DNA of 64,000 nt, from NCBI GenBank assembly GCA_040437565.1, contig JBDOQK010000020.1:310001-374000 (forward strand), given 5' to 3'. Position numbers and translations under genes: made by a program. The notes under the pieces were generated by a model. That model had not been told where the DNA came from, ran no database searches, and worked only from the letters and a program-made list of their open reading frames with translations. Shown here one piece after another: positions 59,901 to 64,000 of the stretch; position 1 is the first letter of the stretch, and each line of letters starts with the position of its first letter. This stretch comes from Albugo candida (taxonomy: Eukaryota; Oomycota; Peronosporomycetes; Albuginales).

Positions 59901-61172
59901 GCGCATCGGGAGAACAAAGAGCTAGTCAAGCAAACAAAGAAGCTTTTAGACGAATTCCAAGCAATCATAGATCGAGGCGAAGAAGCTGACGCATTAGAGG
60001 TTGATGACGTCACTGGGCTGAGCAAATCTATTGCAGACTCTGACGTGCTACCCAGTCACCCGATCGCCTCGACTGGTGTTAGCACACAATCGCCTGCAGC
60101 ATCACCAGATCAAAGCAAACGCGCTCGTACTGGAAAGTTCTCAATTGCGCAGCTGAAAAAACTCGAAAAGTATTTCAAAAAGGACGATACGCCGAGTAAG
60201 AAGAAGCTGGAAAAACTTTCTGAGAAGCTTAGTGCGATGGCAACAGAAGAAGGCGGAAAGACTCTGGATTACAAACAATTACGTGGCTGGTTCTATAAAC
60301 GTCGGTCTTCCAATCAACCTCCGCATGCTCTGCTCGTAGCAGGCAGCAAACAACAAGAAGGAAGCGGAAATGCAATGGGTGATGACGTCATGTCCTCCTC
60401 ATCGTCAAGCAGTAGCGAGACAGAATCCGATAGCAATGAGAGCGTCGCGTCTTCAATTGACTCACGGCAAAGCTTAGCCGATAGCAGCAATGGTAGTACA
60501 TTGAAGCGCAAATCACTAGCAGATTTTCCCGTACCATCTTCCAAAAAGCGAAATCGGGTAGGAGCAGCTAGCAAAGATTCAAAGGCAGCGTTGCAATCCA
60601 AGACGTTCAATGTAAAGCAGCTATCAACTCTGATTGAATCGTACGAACGCAATCCGAGTCCTAATTCATCACGCATGGACGAACTTGTTCATATCCTCAA
60701 CCACGACGATCACTCTGGTGAGCAGAACGCGAATACTGTGACAAAGCAACAGATTCAGGCGTGGTTTGGACGTCGGCGTGCCAAAGAGAAGAAGGATATC
60801 TTGAAGCTACAGAGCAAAGAAGCACCAGTTCGAAAAATGTCCACCGGGAGTTCTAGTAGCTCAGAAACTGATGAAGAAGATTCGCAAAAGTATCTGAACC
60901 CGAGCGCGCGAAAAGAGCTGTTTTCGAATGAGAATAAAGGATCAAATGTCGCGATAGCGTCTGATGGTCATATCAAGAGTGAAGATGGTCAGTTTGCCGA
61001 CGAAATTCACCATAAAGAGAATGATGAGGATGCAAGCGATGATGAGCAGGATGATATCGATATTGAGGTTGAGATCGATGAAGACGATGATGACGATGAC
61101 GATGACGATGACGATGATGATGAGCAGGGCGACAAAGAAGATGTGGATTTAGCCGAAACTCCGAAGACGTAA
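57000..61172 (+). CDS. PHD finger, three homeodomain-like domains and a TFIIS N-terminal-like region
   Basis: A nuclear, probably chromatin-binding regulator. The 100-N gap 58248-58347 is flanked by a 404-bp duplicate (57844-58247 equals 58348-58751); leaving out 58248-58751 gives one frame of 1222 aa. Order: Pro-rich start, acidic stretches, PHD finger at about 213-265 (CEVCHEC, CTVCKCMYHSSC, WYCPEC), homeodomain-like 1 at about 510-580 ending 'QIRIWFDNRRAKER', a helical region near 745-820 ('VVIPRQVLLDSGLTRQLELA', 'KQTKKLLDEF') resembling a TFIIS N-terminal/LEDGF-type bundle, homeodomain 2 at about 872-940 ('QLRGWFYKRR'), homeodomain 3 at about 1030-1100 ('QIQAWFGRRRAKEKK'), and a poly-Asp tail. 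All three keep the WF.(N/K/R)RR recognition-helix core; homeodomains 1 and 3 have inserts before it. No introns are needed. Confidence 0.88.
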   Translation: MENNASLIPPPPPSPPPLPPSSPCSATQTTNETEKKKALLVYQSYQPSASEDDDDDEREEDEDIEDEQNESVEGDNEGKWKIGNQESHLMKASESVAAGQDSRESNMAEDDEDDEDVSAHAHSDEDLDSLPPIEKADLLLMTTKPRNDHNSQIYSTNHSFYKKATMEGNISSIPDDIGTDKLQCRDATSPLIEGKGASRNLKSSNRRTTNVRRECEVCHECRGGRRAMICTVCKCMYHSSCYRKNISKSVHITPDKQWYCPECDPGASGQVENEDFRAIEYGLNATPRTSRRNDPSGSGSHIKNTMKEGAAGNRSASNTANSHCDTGIVTQLEEKLKWVSDVALHGGKQANWIILEQTNDILAILVPVLASLKEKMSQQGNLTEVSNQSPVSINTLSEHPDLGKSSSESTAKNQDFXXXXXXXXXXXXXXXXXXXXXXXXXXXXXXXXXXLNATPRTSRRNDPSGSGSHIKNTMKEGAAGNRSASNTANSHCDTGIVTQLEEKLKWVSDVALHGGKQANWIILEQTNDILAILVPVLASLKEKMSQQGNLTEVSNQSPVSINTLSEHPDLGKSSSESTAKNQDFPALMKWVHEELTALKHVTQQLQMAGIQYEIDMIREIRMVSSSADGKNGLYPGPNGFKNSNGRLGCSSGTGSGLFRGASGTGGGAGGGSKVKNGASRLYSSKQIQKLEEWYQKSSRPEASEIQAMYRIINSAEYADRELQPDGISVKQIRIWFDNRRAKERLDYMRLKMKDISTADMDAESVKKMKAAYIDEAKEVLEARVSRLRENGKSATQIVDEADLLLIASGERPLASKPPRSSQNTSKASSGQNSSVSGAHKSSLIDQKPPLSLKKRIRMDSVASVRKAVKEAKDTGKTEDEIRSIRTTAIEVAKQRLHIPYKNARVGPSRPLGKNEVTHIKFKMLKLLEEGAPAEEVTDIIELLLSVVIPRQVLLDSGLTRQLELALKAHRENKELVKQTKKLLDEFQAIIDRGEEADALEVDDVTGLSKSIADSDVLPSHPIASTGVSTQSPAASPDQSKRARTGKFSIAQLKKLEKYFKKDDTPSKKKLEKLSEKLSAMATEEGGKTLDYKQLRGWFYKRRSSNQPPHALLVAGSKQQEGSGNAMGDDVMSSSSSSSSETESDSNESVASSIDSRQSLADSSNGSTLKRKSLADFPVPSSKKRNRVGAASKDSKAALQSKTFNVKQLSTLIESYERNPSPNSSRMDELVHILNHDDHSGEQNANTVTKQQIQAWFGRRRAKEKKDILKLQSKEAPVRKMSTGSSSSSETDEEDSQKYLNPSARKELFSNENKGSNVAIASDGHIKSEDGQFADEIHHKENDEDASDDEQDDIDIEVEIDEDDDDDDDDDDDDDEQGDKEDVDLAETPKT
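57844..58751. repeat. 404-bp artificial duplication around an assembly gap
   Basis: 57844-58247 and 58348-58751 read the same, with 100 Ns between, inside one coding frame. Same pattern as at the topoisomerase gene. Confidence 0.9.
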
Positions 61173-61259
61173 GCAATCAAAACCAATAAACTTTTTCTGT
61201 GCCGTTTTGGTCTATTTTTGTATTCGGATGCGCGGCCGCTTGACCACACGAGTTCTGAG

Positions 61260-62878
61260 ATGTCTGCAGGTAAATCACGTTCAAACCAAGGCAATATGAA
61301 TGCTCGATACCGTCGCCTCGCACCCCAAGCGCGGATTGATGAGTCATTGTTCGGGAAAACGAAAAGGAAGAAAACTGTGTCTTTGGCAGGAAGGTGATGC
61401 AAACGCAATGTGATATGAGCTCAAAGAATGCTAATGTCTTGTGGCATGCTAGAGATATTGTCGAGTGTAATCCAGTCGAACGAACGGACAATCAGAAAAT
61501 CGTTAAAACGCTCAAAGGGAACCACAATTGTGTGATGATTTCCGATGGAGAACTTTCGAGATTAAAGTATGAGAGCACTATAATAAGTTTGCAAGATGCA
61601 CAAGCTGCCGAGGCACAACGAGAGCAAGAACAAGAAGAAAAGTTATCAGCTATCAAAAAGAAAAAAGAGAGGATGATCATGTTAGGCCAAGAAGCAGCGA
61701 GAAGGGCACCCAAGTCTGAATTTGAGCAACTCATGGAAGAAGAGAGAAAGGAAACACTCGAACGCGCTCAAGTGCTTAAAGATCACTCACATGATACAAT
61801 CAAACTTTTGAAAACATTGGGTGCACGAGCACAGGCATTCACAATTCGAGACCAACAACGCCTTGTGAAAGAAGAACTAGAAGAAGATAGTAAACGTTAC
61901 GAAGAAAAAATGAATACTTTGATGGAACTCGAACGACTTCAAGGTCTACAACGCGAGGAAGAATTACATTCAGAACAACGGGCAAAGCGCACTGCAGATC
62001 GTTTGGTTCTAGAAGAACAAATTGAGCAGCGTCGGCAGCAACGAGAGGAGCTGAATGCTCGAACGCAGCATGAGGGCCGGGAACTCGTGGCTCAAATGAA
62101 ACGACAACAGGAAGAACAACGTGAGAAGGAATTATCACGGCGACAACACGCTTTGGAAACGTCACATGAGATACGAAAATTCAATGCGCAATCGAAGCAG
62201 TACAAAGAGGAGCTTAAACGAAGACAAAAGGAGGAAGACGATAAAATAGAACGATATCAACGAGAAAAAGATGAGGAAGTAAAAGAACGAGAAATGCAGG
62301 AGGCGAAAAAACGGCATGAAGCTGAAGTCAGAATTGCACGATTACGCGCAAATCAGGAGAAAATGGCGAACGAAAAATCTGAAATGGACGAACTCCGCGC
62401 AAAACGCGCGGCCGAAGCCCGCGAACGTCAAGCTCGCGATCTGGAGCTTCACCTGGCAAAGAAGACACGTGAAGATATGGCAGAATTGCAAAAAGCGAGA
62501 GAACTGCAAGCTTTACATTCACAAGGTGCCCGGGTGCAAGAAGCGATCCTCCAACAGCAGGAATATCAGTCTATCATGACGCAAGTCGAAGCTGATAAAG
62601 CACGAGTTAAACGAGAGAAAGAAGAGACCAAAATCAGTAGAATTGAGCACCGCAGAGCGCTACAACAACAAATCGAAGAAAAAGATCGGAATCAGAAAGA
62701 TGCTTTCCAAACGAAACAAATTGAAGGTCAAACATTAAAGGATGAGTATGCTAAAGAGCTGGCTAAATTAGAAAGACTGAGGCTAGAACAAGTCGAACAA
62801 CTCGAACGTTCAGGTGTCAATCCTCTGTACCTAGTTGAAATGAAAGCCTTGGACATTGCCCGAGCTAGGAATCGATAG
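61260..62878 (+). CDS. CFAP45: Cilia- and flagella-associated protein 45
   Basis: Two exons, join(61260..61393, 61453..62878), give 519 aa (human CFAP45 has 551). The 59-nt intron (GTGATG..TGCTAG) joins 'VSLAG' to 'RDIVECN'. CFAP45 is a filament-like microtubule inner protein of the axonemal doublets. Exon 1 carries the family's N-terminal block 'RYRRLAPQARIDESLFG'. The rest is one long, charged coiled coil rich in Glu, Arg, Lys and Gln ('EEQIEQRRQQREELNART'), ending in the typical short non-coiled tail 'SGVNPLYLVEMKALDIAR'. The start is the first ATG, 88 bp after the stop of the preceding gene. Its presence implies motile flagella, consistent with zoospores. Confidence 0.9.
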
Positions 62879-63099
62879 GATAGCCTAGCGCCAAGTTATA
62901 ATAATCGTGGATGAATTCGTAGGCGATCATAAAGTTAGAGCTCGAGGAAAGACGATCGATCTCTTCAGTTTGTGCCAATCAGACTCCATCGACATCACAC
63001 CCACAAATTACCTGATACTTATTCGCGAGATTCCATTTTTGCCTCAGAATCCGCTTTGTGCTCAACTACGCTCAAATTGCACTAAACACTTTACTTTTG

Positions 63100-64000
63100 A
63101 TGAGTGCTGTAACACAAGCTGATTCACCGTCACATACTACAAAGGTAGGAACCTCGCAACAAACCGACTCGAACGCCTCTTCGGTAGGGAGTGGGGCCTT
63201 CATGACACCATTGGATGACGAAACTCAGTCAATATCATTCACTGTAAGTACTTCTGCAAAACCGACATCGCTTCGGTCTTCAGAGGATGATTCTTCACGT
63301 ACTTCTACTGCAAGTGAGTTGCTGTCTCTTAAATGTGAAGAGGAGGATCAGAGAGATAATGGATCGAAATCATTAAGCGCCAGATACTCCTCTCAGCATG
63401 TGGAAGACCTAAGCAGAACATTAGGAGTCGATGTCAGTTTTGGCCTTTCCCGCAGTGATGTCACTGAACGACAACAGCGATATGGTAGCAATCAATTGGA
63501 GTCTGAAGAAGAAGAATCGATATATAAGAAGTTCCTGGGTCAGTTCAAAGACCCTCTTATCTTATTACTTATGGCGTCAGGAGTCGTCAGTATCATCATG
63601 GGACACCTCGACGATGCTATATCCATAGGAGTTGCAATAGCAATTGTGGTTACAGTGGCATTTGTGCAGGAATACCGTTCGGAAAAAACTCTTGAGGCTT
63701 TGAAGGAGCTAGTGCCTCCTCGATGTCAAGTACTTCGTGACGGGGCTTCATGTGAAACCTTTGCTAAAGAGCTGGTTCCAGGCGATATAATTCTTATCAA
63801 TGTTGGAGATCGTGTTCCGGCTGACGCAAGGCTTCTTGAAGCTATTGATTTGGAAGTCGATGAATCCAATCTGACGGGCGAAACACTTCCAGTTTGCAAA
63901 CACACAAAACGAATTGAGAACGCTGAAACCTATCCCATCGCAGAACGAAAGAATATCGTTTACATGGGCACACTTGTTCGAGCGGGCCGTGGACGCGCTG
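63100..64000 (+). CDS. SPCA/PMR1-type Ca2+-transporting P-type ATPase, 5' part
   Basis: The frame is open from ATG 63100 to the window edge (300 residues). P2A ATPases of this group load Ca2+ and Mn2+ into the Golgi and related compartments. The N-terminal 105 residues are Ser/Thr-rich and variable. Then come 'LSRTLGVD..FGLS', 'QRYGSNQLE', 'FLGQFKDPLILLLMASGVVS' (TM1), 'MGHLDDAISIGVAIAIVVTV' (TM2), 'QEYRSEKTLEALKELVPP', 'ELVPGDIILINVGDRVPAD' and the actuator loop 'DESNLTGETLPV' with TGE. 'FVQEYRSEKSLEAL..LVPP' wording is typical of SPCA rather than SERCA. The phosphorylation site DKTGT lies outside the window. Confidence 0.93.
   Translation, partial: MSAVTQADSPSHTTKVGTSQQTDSNASSVGSGAFMTPLDDETQSISFTVSTSAKPTSLRSSEDDSSRTSTASELLSLKCEEEDQRDNGSKSLSARYSSQHVEDLSRTLGVDVSFGLSRSDVTERQQRYGSNQLESEEEESIYKKFLGQFKDPLILLLMASGVVSIIMGHLDDAISIGVAIAIVVTVAFVQEYRSEKTLEALKELVPPRCQVLRDGASCETFAKELVPGDIILINVGDRVPADARLLEAIDLEVDESNLTGETLPVCKHTKRIENAETYPIAERKNIVYMGTLVRAGRGRA

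Noticed and set aside
62907-63122. A 71-codon frame just before the Ca2+-ATPase
   Set aside because: It overlaps the ATPase start in another frame, has no recognisable features and probably is the 5' leader.

Overview
The window reads as nuclear DNA of a compact eukaryote, most likely an oomycete and plausibly an Albugo-like (white rust) species. The grounds are very short introns (42-80 bp, GT-AG plus one GC-AG), genes only 60-100 bp apart, a FYVE-SYLF protein, a flagellar protein (CFAP45, so a swimming stage exists), and a cluster of rapidly evolving, repeat-rich secreted proteins beside a Ty3/gypsy element and a LINE remnant. The species assignment is inference; the eukaryotic gene structure is directly visible.

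Layout. 1-1.7 kb: 3' end of a GPI ethanolamine-phosphate transferase (+). 1.8-11 kb: a giant ubiquitin-specific protease (-). 11-15 kb: a 4 kb gene-poor stretch. 15-22.2 kb: four minus-strand genes head to tail (unknown protein, FHA protein, large one-pass membrane protein with LEA-2-like units, tail-anchored protein). 22.9-25 kb: a WW-domain protein (+) and a FYVE-SYLF protein (-) with an 8-nt microexon. 25.4-26.4 kb: a small secreted protein seen in two divergent versions across a gap. 28-32.2 kb: peroxisomal hydratase, cystathionine beta-synthase and PHO88/SND3. 32.8-37.6 kb: type II topoisomerase. 37.8-44.7 kb: tandem family of secreted repeat proteins, including one decayed copy. 46.4-51.9 kb: broken Ty3/gypsy retrotransposon. 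52.4-53.7 kb: LINE fragment. 54.3-56.5 kb: a divergent pair, serine carboxypeptidase and LSm11-like protein. 57-61.2 kb: PHD/triple-homeodomain nuclear protein. 61.3-62.9 kb: CFAP45. 63.1 kb to the end: 5' part of an SPCA/PMR1 Ca2+-ATPase.

There are eight gaps of exactly 100 N. At six of them the same sequence stands on both sides (about 50 to 958 bp), so they look like unmerged overlapping contig ends. This duplicates parts of the topoisomerase and PHD-homeodomain genes; taking out one copy restores a single open frame in both. The other two gaps lie in the repeat-rich secreted gene and in the LINE.

The core genes are housekeeping (GPI anchors, deubiquitination, sulfur amino acids, peroxisomal beta-oxidation, ER targeting, secretory-pathway Ca2+/Mn2+ supply, histone-mRNA-type Sm proteins). 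The accessory part, 25-27 kb and 37.8-53.7 kb, holds the secreted proteins and mobile elements. Exon structures were deduced by eye from splice sites plus continuity of reading frame and domain, without transcripts.
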